DNA of 64,000 nucleotides from Gnetum montanum (Eukaryota; Streptophyta; Gnetopsida; Gnetales; Gnetaceae): assembly GCA_015680685.1 (NCBI GenBank), contig MNCI01033529.1, forward strand, positions 874,993-938,992, given 5' to 3'. Every line of letters starts with the position of its first letter. Position 1 is the stretch's first letter. The position numbers and the translations under genes were made by a program. Shown in pieces: positions 22,925-33,617 of the stretch. The notes beneath the pieces were generated by a model that saw only the letters and a list, made by a program, of their open reading frames with translations, was not told the DNA's origin and ran no database searches.

Positions 22925-23330
22925 CCAGTTTTAAGTCTTGGTGGACTGTTCTTTTTGGTTTTAAGTCCTAGTAGACCATGGTCCCAATTTAAGTCTAGGC
23001 AGATTGAAGTGTGCTAGTTTTATGTCATAGCAGATGGCATAAGAACTAGTTTATGATCCTAGCAGGCTATGCTATGGTTGTCAGTTTTGTGTTGTGACCC
23101 AAGGATAAGTTTGTGCTCATTTAACATCTCAGCAAACGAATTCTTACCTTGCCAGTTTCATGTTAGTGGCGAACAGTCAAAAACTTTTCCAGTTTAGCAT
23201 CATGGCTGATGGTCAAAAAATTTTCCAATTTAGTGTCATGGTGGACACGTGCAAGAAATGGTAGTTTTATGTCGTAGAGAACGTATACAACACTACTAGT
23301 TTTATGTCATAGCAAACATTTGTTACCTCG
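22925..23330 (+). repeat. Element 2 minisatellite after integrase
   Basis: Degenerate units of about 45 bp with cores such as AGTTTTATGTCATAGCA and AGTTTAGCATCATGGC are strung between the integrase stop and the 3' region. This is the same family as 19945-20345. Confidence 0.75.
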
Positions 23331-23350
23331 CATTTAATCTAAGTTGACTT

Positions 23351-24655
23351 CTAGATGTGGTACTGCTTTAGGTAAATATGATTCACCAGGTTTGGAAGTT
23401 TGTTACCATTGATGTTTGCTAGCTTAAATGCTCCGTTGCCATATGCCTTAATGACCAGGAAAGGGCCTTCCCAACTTGTAGAGAATTTTCTCACTGGTTC
23501 ACAAACAACTATAAGAACCAAGTCTCCTTTCTTGAGTGGTTGTTGATGTAGGTTATGATGATGCTTTTTTTTTTTCCTGTCTTGATATTTTTTGATGTTG
23601 TCGAGCATCTGGATATTCTTCTCCTCTATTGAGTCTAGATTCACAATTCTATAATTGTTGTGGTGAGTCTCATTTATAACCATGGAGAGGACCATCCATA
23701 GTGAGGGAACCTGTAATTCAAGGGGCAACACTGCTTCAGATCCATAGACTAGGCTGTAGGGTGTCCTACCGGTAGCTGTTCTGCATGTCATACGATAGGC
23801 CCATAGCACATAGAGGATTTTTTCATGCCATAATTTTTTGTTGCTAGTGAGAATATTTTTGAGAAAATTGATAACCACCTTGTTTATTGCTTCTTCTTCA
23901 CCATTTTCTTGTGAGTAATAAGGTGAGCAAAAATATTGCTTAATACCAAGATTATTACAGAAAGATTTGGTTTCAGTACTACTAAATTGTGGCCCATTGT
24001 CGGTCACAATAGTCATGGAAAGCCCAAACCTGGTTACTATATTGTCCAAGATAAAATGGAAAATATGTTGAGATGTACTCTTTAGTAGGGGAATAGCCTC
24101 GACCCACTTCATGAAGTACTCAATGATGATGATAATGAATCCTTGTCCTGCAGAAGACTTAGGCGTGATGAAGCCTATGATGTCTAGTCCCCATTGTTGG
24201 AATGGCCAAGTGATCTGTGTAGTATTCAATTTAGTTGGTGACACGTGTATCAGATTTGTGTAACGTTGGCATGTGTCACATGTCTAAACCTTGGTAAGGC
24301 AGTCTCATTCCATGTATAGCCAGTAATACCCTAAGCATCTAATTTTAGTAGCCATAGCTCGTGGGGCTATGTGTCCTCCACATAGTCCTTCATGGACTTT
24401 GCTAACTATCCTTTGTGCTTGGTCGTTATAAATGTAGGTTAGCAATACCCCATCAAAAGAGCGTCTACATAGAGTATTGTCTCTGATGATGATGTATTTC
24501 TTGGCAAATTTTTGGATTGTGTCTTTTTGTGCAAGTGTTAACTTGTGTAGTGGTTCACCATGCAGAAGGTAGATTTTAATGTTGTCGTACCATTCTAACA
24601 TTCCTCCCATACTTAGAGAAGAGATTTGCGCCACTTGAATGATAGGGTTATACAT
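23351..24655 (-). pseudogene. Element 2: integrase
   Basis: Two frames (24655-24305 and 23351-24244) are in register, separated only by stops. The zinc-binding part shows HEGLCGGHIAP, YYWLYME and TCDTCQ. The core keeps all three acidic residues: WGLDIIGFI, IVTDNGPQFSS and NGEEEAINK (the family usually has NGQAEATNK). Then follow LWAYRMTCRTATGRTPYSLV and a C-terminal KGDLVLIV / WEGPFLV module typical of the gypsy GPY region, ending at the stop at 23351. It would insert element DNA into the nuclear genome. This is the best preserved integrase in the window. Confidence 0.92.
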
Positions 24656-24813
24656 TCCATCATTAAAGTGGTCAAGATGGCAAACAAATGTGGTGGCATG
24701 TTTAAAGCTAGTGTAGCTAGTGCATCAACTACAGTGTTCTCACTACGCGGCACATGTTCAATGTCAGTCATTGTAAATTATCTTAGAAGATCTTTAGCCA
24801 TATCGCAGTAGGG

Positions 24814-25110
24814 CTATAGATGCACAACTTTGTAGGTGTAGACTCCTATGATTTGATTGAAAATAAGCATCAAATTACCTTGGATTGCTAAATGTTGGAC
24901 GTTGAGATCTCTGGCTGCTAATAATCCCCTAAGGAGCCCCTTGTATTTTTCCACATTGTTCGTACAAAGAAATGTTAGGTAGTAAGCCAGTGGGGAAACA
25001 TCCTTAGGGGAAAGTGTAATGACGGTGGTGGCATTGCCACATATAGTAGTTGAAGCTTCATTGAAGTATAACATCACTTCAAGGCCTATTGATACAGAGC
25101 TTAAACTTTG
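24814..25110 (-). pseudogene. Element 2: archaeal-type RNase H
   Basis: MMLYFNEASTTICGNATTVI matches the start of the RVT_3 domain, but the first catalytic Asp (FDG/FDE in relatives) is Asn. KYKGLLRGLLAARDLNVQHL then LAIQGNLMLIFNQ follows, where the usual GDS/GDL Asp is again Asn. Both changes are G-to-A type, so the enzyme is probably dead by deamination. It lies after RT-RH and before integrase, the usual Tat order. Confidence 0.8.
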
Positions 25111-25293
25111 TACATGTTCATCAGGAAACTCTGGATCTATCGTAGCTTGATCATTAATAGGTGATATTACAAGTTGATCGGCTATTGCTTGGCCTTTTGT
25201 GGAAGATTGGTCAATATAGTGTAAGTCAAATTCTATTGTGATGGCTTTCTAGTGGGCTATCCTACTGCTCTCGTATAAATTGTTTGTAATGGC

Positions 25294-26860
25294 TCATAGA
25301 ATGTTGTTCTTGAAAATTTTGTTAACTTGGCTATGGAAAAGATAGTGTCTACATTTTTTGAGCACAAACACCAATGTCAAACACTTACGCTCTACTTCAT
25401 TGTACCTCGTTTTGTATGAAAATAAAGCATGACTTAGGTAATAAATAGGGATTTCCAACCCATCATCCCTCTTTTGGTACAACAACATAGCTATAGACAC
25501 ATCTGAGCTTGCCAAATAGATGTAGAAAGGCTGATCCCTTTGTGGTGGAAAAACCGTTGGCAAGTGTAGTAGCTATTTCTTTAGGTTGTCAAATGCACAC
25601 TGGCAGTTCTTGGTCCATTTGAAGTTAACACCTTTCTTGAGAAGATGTTTCATAGGATGTAATTTGTTCATTAACTTTGAGATGAACCTCCTGATAAACT
25701 ATAACCTACCCTACAACCCCGTAGTTCTTTAAGGTTTGTAGGTGGTGCTAGGTTAACGATGGCCTTAACCTTGTCGAGGTCAACTTGTATGCCAGCCTCC
25801 GATACCACAAACCCCAACATGCATCTGTTCTTGACTCCGAATACATATTTTTTTGGGTTGAGCCATACGTCGTGCCTGAGACATTGTTTGAGGATCAACT
25901 CTAGGTCCTATGGGTGATTTTCCAACTTCTTATATTTAACAGCTATGTCATCTACGTAGTTATTTAATTTCTCCAAGAGGTAATCACTAAAGATATACAT
26001 CATGGCATGTTGATAAGTTGCTCCAGCATTTTTTAGCCTAAAGGGCATCATGGTATAATAGTAAGTTCCCCAGGGAATCATGAAAGTTATAGTCAATTGA
26101 TGTTCTAGGTTGATATGAATTTGATTATACCTTGAAAACCAATCCATGAAGGATAGTAACGCATGGCCAGCTATTGTATCGATAAGTTGGTCAATACTTA
26201 GTAATGGGAAATTATCTTTAATCATTTCCTTGTTTAGATTTTGGAAGTCTATACAGATGCGTATTCCTCTCATTTTCTTAGAAACAACAACAATGTTCGA
26301 TACCCAATATGAATAATCAACCACATGGATTAAACAAGCTTGATATAGCTTAGAGATTTCATCATGCATTGCCAATGCTATTTTGGGCTTAATCTTCCGT
26401 GCTTTCTATCTAACCACTTTGATACTTGAGTCTAACATGATGTTGTGCTATATTAGTCACGGGTCTAAACCCAGCATGTCTTTGTACGACCACACGAACA
26501 CTGCAATGTTATCTTGGATCACTCGAGATATGTTTTTCTGCATTTGTTGGTCAAGGAGAAAACTAACTTCAGAGTTTTTCTTTCTTCTTTGTGTGTAACC
26601 ATAGTTACTTTAGTGAGGGAATCCTAGGTTACATCACCAGCCTCTAGGTCTAGCATTCGGACCAAATGTTCTAGCCAATCTGGGGATACTTCTGAAGCTG
26701 CTATGGTTATGTCATAGGAGAGGGTGTCAGTTCCTATCATTGCAAGATTACTCTATCTAAAATTTTCCCCATATGGGCCTATTAGCGCTAGAGGTGTAAG
26801 TAAAGCTTCGTCCATTTGCGAACTAACTTGCAAAACCGCCAAGAATGGAAGTTGTTACAT
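25294..26860 (-). pseudogene. Element 2: reverse transcriptase and RNase H
   Basis: The upstream pol linker (PDWLEHLVRMLDLEAGD, similar to DWLEHLVQALDIEAKD in element 1) starts near 26850. RT motifs follow: SYWVSNIVVVSKK, IRICIDFQNLNKEMIK, LLSFMDWFSRYNQI, YYTMMPFRLKNAGATYQ and NYVDDIAVK (catalytic codons 25947-25958). The RNase H is at 25563-25294 (FYIYLASSDVSIAMLL, then KTRYNEVERKCLTLVFVL). The frame changes between the RT thumb and RNase H near 25600-25700. The position of the TDAS Asp in RNase H is Leu. Upstream of 26860 the sequence changes abruptly to material linked to the antisense gene. Confidence 0.9.
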
Positions 26861-26879
26861 TGTTTTTTTTTCTCAATCT

Positions 26880-27404
26880 GGCGAAACAATAGAAGGTTTT
26901 TAGAGGTGCATGTTAAAGAGGCTGCCAGTTTAAGGTCTTAGTGGATCATTAAAATATGCATAGTTTGTAAGAAAATAGCAAGCCAGGTTTCCTAGGTATT
27001 AGCATAAGGTTTATGTGAACTATGATGAAAGGTACAACGTGGTGTGTCTAGCATGAGAAAATAGATAATTTAAGATTTTTTATAGAACGTAGTTAATGTG
27101 ACCAGATTATGAGACGATAAGCTATGTGTTAGTTTAGGGTCTTTTTGGATTGTCATCAATGCAATATCTATAAGATTAATGGTGTGATTTTCACGCTTCA
27201 TGTCACATTGACATACCTGCATTTCGGGAAAGTTCCACATTGATCGGACATGAAAACAGCTAGTTTCGACCATCACATTTATAAGTAGATGGTTCACCCT
27301 CAAAGTAGACTTTAAACTTCACGAATTTGAGTTAGGATAAAGCATAAGGAAAGTAGAAGGAAAGCGTAACTAGACAATTTCGTAAAGGTTGTTTAGGTGT
27401 AACC
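26880..27404 (+). other. Upstream region of the antisense gene
   Basis: Non-coding. It contains one minisatellite-like core (CCAGTTTAAGGTCTTAG near 26928) and AT-rich sequence. If the antisense gene has its own promoter it should lie here. I see no convincing TATA box at a proper distance from the candidate start codon. Confidence 0.3.
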
Positions 27405-30400
27405 ATGGCACCGAAGACCAAAGGTAAACATACCAAGTTGGTGAGGATCGATGAAGTACAAGAAAGTATGGGGTGAATTTTGAAGGTGTGAGTCAAAATT
27501 CAGGAGGCTACTCCACTTGCCTAGTAAGTCGTTGTTCACCTTCCTCCCATGATTGTTGTTTTCATTGTCACAGTGTCATAATTTTATTTGCTCTAAAGAT
27601 GTGCACTCTGTGGTGTATCGATACTTGCCTGTGCTAGTTACACCATTGAGTTTGTAATATTGCCCTTATCACCGTTGTCAGAGATAGACCTTGCACTGTT
27701 GCAAGGGTTTGGGTGATCTTGGGTAGTTTTATTCAAACACAATACATAACTAGTCAGGAGTCTAGGTGTTGTACTCCTGTGTCGTGCAAATTGGTTTTCA
27801 TTGCCTTGCCCATAATGGTTGCATGTTACGCTAGGAAAATATATGGTGTTACCTTTATCGCCATTGTCAGAGATAGACCTCGCACCATCGTAAGGGTTTC
27901 GGTAGTCTTAGTAAGGTATTTTTAGCATAACCTATGATTTTCTGGAAGTCAAGGTAATGGAAACCTTAGTGTTGCATAATGTATTCTTGTGAGTCTTTTT
28001 GATTTATTTTTCTTTGATGTTGTTAGTATGTCTAAGCTATTTTTCTAATGGTAGTGCATTTTATTGTAAAGGATTATGCTAAGGCCCATCCTAATCATCC
28101 TGGACATCATGGGCATTCTGTGATGTTTACATATCCCCATGGCTAATGTTTCCCCTCCCCATGCTCATGTAGGGGGGGAGGCGGTTCTATTTCAAAAAGT
28201 CACACAGGAGTTTCTACAATTTTTGTTACGTAACTTTAGTGTAATTATTTGGTCACATTTTCCAATTGAAATGGCTGGCATTATCCTAGAAATGCTGCTA
28301 GTTGGATCATCATAGAGTATCTTAATGTTCCTGGTGGATGGATCAAATGAGGTCATAGGTGGGAGCACAAACAAAGCACCAAGGGTTTGAGATGCTTATC
28401 TTGGATTTGGAAGATGCCTAGGTTTGATTGTTATCATGCCTACAATACATTTTCCATAGCTCGTCATCTCACGACTTATTTTCAAAATCCACCTGGCCTC
28501 ATGTACTACGCTGGTAGGTAAGTGTTTTCAAGCTGTTATGATGTGCTGATTCTTGGTTGATTTTGCGTCAGGTATAAAAAATTATCTACATTATGTTATG
28601 TAGGTTTTTTATTAATGAGGATGGTCTCCAAGATGATATGGACATGTTATCTATGGCCGAAACAGCCATAAAGGAGTTCACTTCCATTAGAAATGTGCGT
28701 GCTAGTGTCCTGGGACAACTGGGATTTGAAATCCAACACTACCCTATCTTGTATGTCAAATTCTTTGCCAAATGTAGAGATGCTGGATGGCTAGATAAGG
28801 AGTGGACTTTGGATTGTCCCATCACCATCGATGATGTGCAAGAGAGCATCCCACCATTTTCCTTGCCCTTTGGATGCGGTAAGTTATGCTATGGTGATTA
28901 ACTATGTGACCCTACGAAGTGAGAACAATGTGTAAGATTTTATTATTTTGCTATTTTGTCTCACCTTTTATTTTATGTTTATAGTCAGGGAATCACGGGA
29001 GGTCACAATGATGGCCTCTAGGCATGAGGCGAGCAATCTCTTTTTCCATTATGGTGACATAAAAGAGGCACAACGTTGGCTCTGCCATGGAGCAGCCCTA
29101 GTTGCCATAACTAATAACCTCTGGGAAGCTAGACTGATGGAGCTATTTCTAGTTGTAACCCCCGATGTCATAGTAGCTGAAATGTTAACCCTAGTCAACT
29201 CCTTCAGTGAAGAAGCTGAGCATCTTCACATGCGCATGCGTAACAATCATGTGAGTTTTGATATTAACACTCGACTATTTGTCAACTTTTTTGGTGTTCC
29301 TTCTAATGGTCTTCTAGTGGAATAAATGTCAAAGAGAGATTCCAAGCATCATAAGGACATAGAGGAGTGGCTAGGGGTTAAAAAAGAACTGAAAGGCATC
29401 CTCATTGATAAAATCAAGCTAGAGGTGGCTAATACCATATATCCACTGTTCCAAGCCTGTGCCTTCCCCAGGCTACTCTCCCAAGGAAGAATCCTTGGCA
29501 TAGAGTAGGCTTGGATCATGCAGGAGGTTATGGAGGAGGGGACATGGTATAATTGGGCCAGTTACCTTACTGAAAGCCTACAAGTTAAAATGTTCAAGCT
29601 TTGCAAGAAGCTCGAGTCTTGTTTCAATGTGCATTTCATCTTTTTTACAGCTTGCTTTCGGCATTTTTTTGAATTCTTGGTGGTTCAAAAGGATGGAGTT
29701 TGGGTGCAGCAAGACCATAACTAGATTTCCAAACCATGGATTTCCTAGGTCTTTCGGACCGTTCGATCCCAAGATCCCCATGAAGGAATCAGGGAGTTGC
29801 TTTCAATAACGACTAAGGATCGGGTGGTGCCTCTCGTGCGAGGCCAAGACAGCATGGGTGTGGCATCCCCTTCTTACACTAACAATGCATCGAGGGGGAA
29901 ACACCTGGTAGGGAAAATAGTAACTTCATCAGTTTAGTGAAAAAAGAATCATCTAGCTGTGGAGTCTTCCACCTCGACTAGTGAAGAGGGAAGGAAACTG
30001 CAAATTAAGTTTCACAGGAGCCATCCCTCGGCTGGTAAGTAGAAGAATGTGTGATTAGTTTATCCGTATTATGCTATGTATAGACATCATTGCATCACGT
30101 AGTACTCGTGAAAAGTAAGTAAATTTTTCTTTTTCTTTGTGTTGTTTTGTTGACTATGATGTGTTTGATAGGAAAAGGTAAAGATGTAGAGGAATTGACC
30201 CCTGAAACAAGGGCCATGGTTTTGCGGCGTGGAGAAGGAGGCCTAGTTTTGGAAGAGGAGGCCCCTATTACTAGAGTAGGAAACACACAGGTTCCTGTGC
30301 CTAAAGGGGATATAGGTGTAGAGGATGCCAAGGTACTTTTGAATGCACTGGCAAAGGAGAAACAGTTCACTACTGGTGATTTTGACCTTTTCTCAGATAG

Positions 30401-31915
30401 AAATCCCTTCGCTATTACTCTTGGGGGTTTGCTGAATTGAAGTTTTGTGTTATAGTAATGTCTCAATTTCCTTTGTGTCTACTGTGCTATGTCTAACCCA
30501 TTTTTCTTGCGTAGTAGGCACTTATGATAATAGTGGCATACCTTTGTTAGTAGTCCCAACTCAACATTGGGGTGAGGTCCCTGACAAATTCACCTTTATG
30601 GAGGGGATTGTGAAAGATATGATCTGTTGCCTAGAATGACTTGATCCTGAGACTGGTATGTTACTGTTGTTACATAGGAATCATTGAAATTGGGATATTA
30701 TGTTATTCTGTTGCGTCTAACTATTTTTTTTCATGTCACAGGATCGCACCTCAAATGGGATCCCAAAGAGCCCATTGACTTAGACACTACCCCTGAACCA
30801 TCATTAGAGGTGACCAATGTGCCACATAGCCTTTATGAAGAGATGCGTAAATGTGCATTACACTCGGACCATTCTCTATGGGAGTGTCAAAACACCAACG
30901 AAGATCTTTGGAAGAGGTTGTAGAAAATAAAAAAGGAGAATGCGGCCCTAACTGTTAGGGTTTAGGACCTTGAGTCCAGGAATGAATTTCCACAAGCTCG
31001 AGAGACCAATGATGAGAATTGGCAGACATTAGTGATCAACTACACTCATTATTGGATGATCATTAGAAACAATGTTGAAGCCAGCCGTGAGATCATTGAG
31101 CAATGGATGAAAATGGATCTCCTTACCCAGAAGAACCAAGACTAGAAGGATTTCACTGCGAGGGTCCAAGAATGGGAGCAGGCACAAAAAGACCATAACC
31201 ACATGTATAAGCGAGAAAGTTCTGCCTACCACCAATATTATAGGGATTTCATGGTTGAAGCACGGTCCCTTTGGCTATTCCTCGACGTCATCGATGCTTC
31301 TGGAGCATATGAAAAGTTCCAGGAGCAAGTGACAGTGAGTGCCTCCCCTGAGAGAGAGATAACTCTCCCTAGCAAGGAGACTACTGTCCCTTCCATCTTT
31401 CCTAAACCGCCCCAATGGACTCCTATTGAGAAAGGGAAGGTAAAGGCTGGAACTGATCTAGGAGATGGTGTTTGGGCTGAGGTCATTGAGGACGAGATCA
31501 AGCGATGCATGTTAGTTGACCTGGAACAAATTTCTTTCGTGGCCGACGCAAGACCTTCATAGTTAAGCCATGTTACAATTGCATTATTCTTATGCATAAT
31601 TTTTTTGGCAATGCTAACATGTGTTTCATGTCAAATTGTAGGATCAACACGAGTGAAGAGGAGCATGATGGACATGATGGCCCTTAGGAAGAGGATCCCC
31701 ATGAGAAGGAGCCCCGTAGAGAGGATCATCTTTACGAAGAGGATGCATGTGAGGAGGAGCCTCACAGAGAGGGTCACCCCAATGAAGAGACACCACACAA
31801 AGAAGGTCCTTATGAGGATGATCCTCATGGGTCGAAGGTGGAGCTAAATAATGCAATGGAAGTGGTAACAAAGGGGATGTGTAGCCTGACTATATTGACC
31901 AACATTTTGCTGTAA
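27405..31915 (+). pseudogene. Multi-exon antisense accessory gene of element 2
   Basis: It runs opposite to gag-pol. Candidate exons: 27405-27523 (ATG in AACCATGGCA; MAPKTKGKHTKLVRIDEVQE), about 28200-28517, 28604-28878, 28985-30034, 30172-30332, 30515-30655, 30742-31561 and 31641-31915. Introns are short (about 80-180 bp after the first) with GTAAGT/GTATGT-type donors and TAG/CAG acceptors, and joining restores the frame at 28517/28604, 28878/28985, 30034/30172 and 30655/30742. The protein has an aromatic-rich N-terminal domain (SFDINTRLFVNFFGVPSNGL, then NWASYLTESLQ and FFEFLVVQKDGVW), a helical, probably coiled-coil region (31000-31300) and an acidic tail (EEDPHEKEP). The copy in D has the same layout and an equally long 1050-nt exon. 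Several stops show that this copy is dead. The fold loosely recalls plant transposon-protein or PMD-like domains; function is unknown. Confidence 0.75.
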
Positions 31916-31994
31916 TGAAATGGAGTAAAGGATAATGTTCTTTGATCGATGTGATATGAAGATTTTAGTTTTTTGATTTTATGAAGGAAAATGT

Positions 31995-32165
31995 ATTGTT
32001 AGAAGGGTTACATGTTTTAGGCCACTATGGGCTGCTAATAGTTTAAGGCCATTTTTGGCTGGGCCATCGTAAGCATAAAAGAATAAACAAAATTGCCAAT
32101 TTTAGGCCATAGTAGGCTGTAACTAGTTTAAGGTCATTCCAGGTCATAGTGTGTATGAAAAAGCG
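31995..32165 (+). repeat. Short minisatellite after the antisense gene
   Basis: Cores TTTTAGGCCACTATGGGC, AGTTTAAGGCCATTTTTGG and AGTTTAAGGTCATTCCAGG lie just beyond the stop of the antisense gene. The matching place in D (56325-56500) holds better preserved units. It is followed by an A/T-rich block with TTACGTAA that is also recognisable in D. Confidence 0.65.
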
Positions 32166-32264
32166 TAATAAGGACAATGCAATGAGAAAGAGTGTAAATT
32201 ACGTAACAGTAAACAATGTGGATTAATGTGACATGTCACGCCAACTTGTTTCTTTGCTAGCTTC

Positions 32265-33110
32265 ATAGTTGCTTCTTGATTTTCTTTAATTTTGGCAACA
32301 CGTATGGAAGAGGAGGCTTATTACAACATTCCTTTATGCTACCATCTTCTCCCTGGTAGGGTAGTTCAGCCCAAGTCAAGCTTTCATTGGCCACTACATT
32401 GACCTATTTAACTATTGGAAAAGGGGTTTGATCTTCGAGGATTTCAATCTCCAAACCCTGTTCCATTTCTACATTGTTAATTGCTTGAGGGATCATCTTA
32501 TCACCATGGATGATCACTTCCCCCCCTACATAGGGCAAGTTGATCTCTTGAAAAATGGGTAATGAGACTTCCCTTAATTGAGCCAACCAAGACCTCCCCA
32601 AGATTATGTTGAAACTTGGCATCTTCTCAATGACGATGAACACTACGTCTATGGGGAATTGCTCCCCTGTTATGAAATTAATGTGTACCATTTCCTTGAC
32701 TTACACTTGTGCCTCGTTAAATTACTTCAAACATGAAATTTTTGTGGGATTGATTTGGTCGAGCAAATCTAGCTTGTCCACTATGGGGAATGGGATGACA
32801 TTGCCAGCAGCCTCGTCATCTACGTGTACTCTCTGAATTCTATAATGGCTGACCTGGATAGTGATGAACATGGGTGTTGTTGTCACCTGACCCTTTTCTG
32901 GGTCATCTTTAATAGACTCATCATGAAATGTTAGTTGAGAAGGCCATGGTTGTTCAGCGGCGAGGGGAAGCATGATCGAGTGAATTGCTTCTTCATTTTC
33001 TGGCAAGCTCTCATCCATGGGTATGGACACTAAAAGGTGAACCATGGCTTCATGTTGCTTTTTTGATATCATCAGCAAGTCATAGAGGCTTAGCATTGTA
33101 TTTTTCTATT
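32265..33110 (-). pseudogene. Element 2: aspartic protease
   Basis: The frames 33096-32722 and 32691-32404 are in register. The active-site region reads RVHVDDEAAGNVIPFPIVD, where the family has DDGS or DNGS, so the Asp is kept but the following Gly and Ser are changed. Later FNIILGRSWLAQLRE matches the conserved YNIILGRPWL block. The frame ends after KLKK-rich codons near 32270, and beyond it comes the 3' end of the oppositely oriented accessory gene, not RT. Protease and RT are therefore about 5.5 kb apart and cannot form one simple polyprotein. Confidence 0.8.
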
Positions 33111-33617
33111 TAAGAGCCTTCTTAACTTGTGTAAAAGCATCGAGGAGATCATGCCCACGATCTGGTTGTTTGTTATCCTTCTCTTCTTCCTTTCATCCTA
33201 GGAGATAGATCTCTCAAGGAGGAACAAGTTTTGATTAAGGGTTGCATTTTCTTGGGTTGGGAGAAAATGGTCACATTTGCGTAGCATCATCTTTTTTAGA
33301 GGGTGAGGCCAAGGATGCTGAGGTAAGGGGTGTAGTCTTGGGAAACCCTAGCATAAGTCGGTCCTTACTTGTATTACCCATCATACATACTTCTCCTTTC
33401 TTGGTAGGTTGTGGTTGGGGCATTGACTTAGAGATGTGCTCCTACGTAGGAGAAGCAACTAATGGCTTTAGCACCCTGATGACAAAGCATGCCCTAGATA
33501 TGAGCATGGGTTGGGCCACTACTTTACCAATAGTGGGCTGCGAAATGAAGGTAGGAGACAAGACTTGAAGGAAAAAATGTTCTCATTGAGCCACACTTGT
33601 CGATGTTGACAAGCTTG

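Noticed and set aside
31605-31847. Arg/Met-rich plus-strand frame (MRRSPVERIIF...)
   Set aside because: It is an alternative frame of the acidic last exon of the antisense gene; the homologous copy in D is conserved in the acidic frame.
26880-32260. Antisense gene as a captured ordinary host gene
   Set aside because: A second copy with the same structure is associated with the same minisatellite and another element fragment, so it belongs to the element family; a very old capture remains possible.
33242-33568. Plus-strand frame of 108 codons
   Set aside because: Lies antisense to the gag-PR region of element 2, and no homologue was found in other elements of the window.
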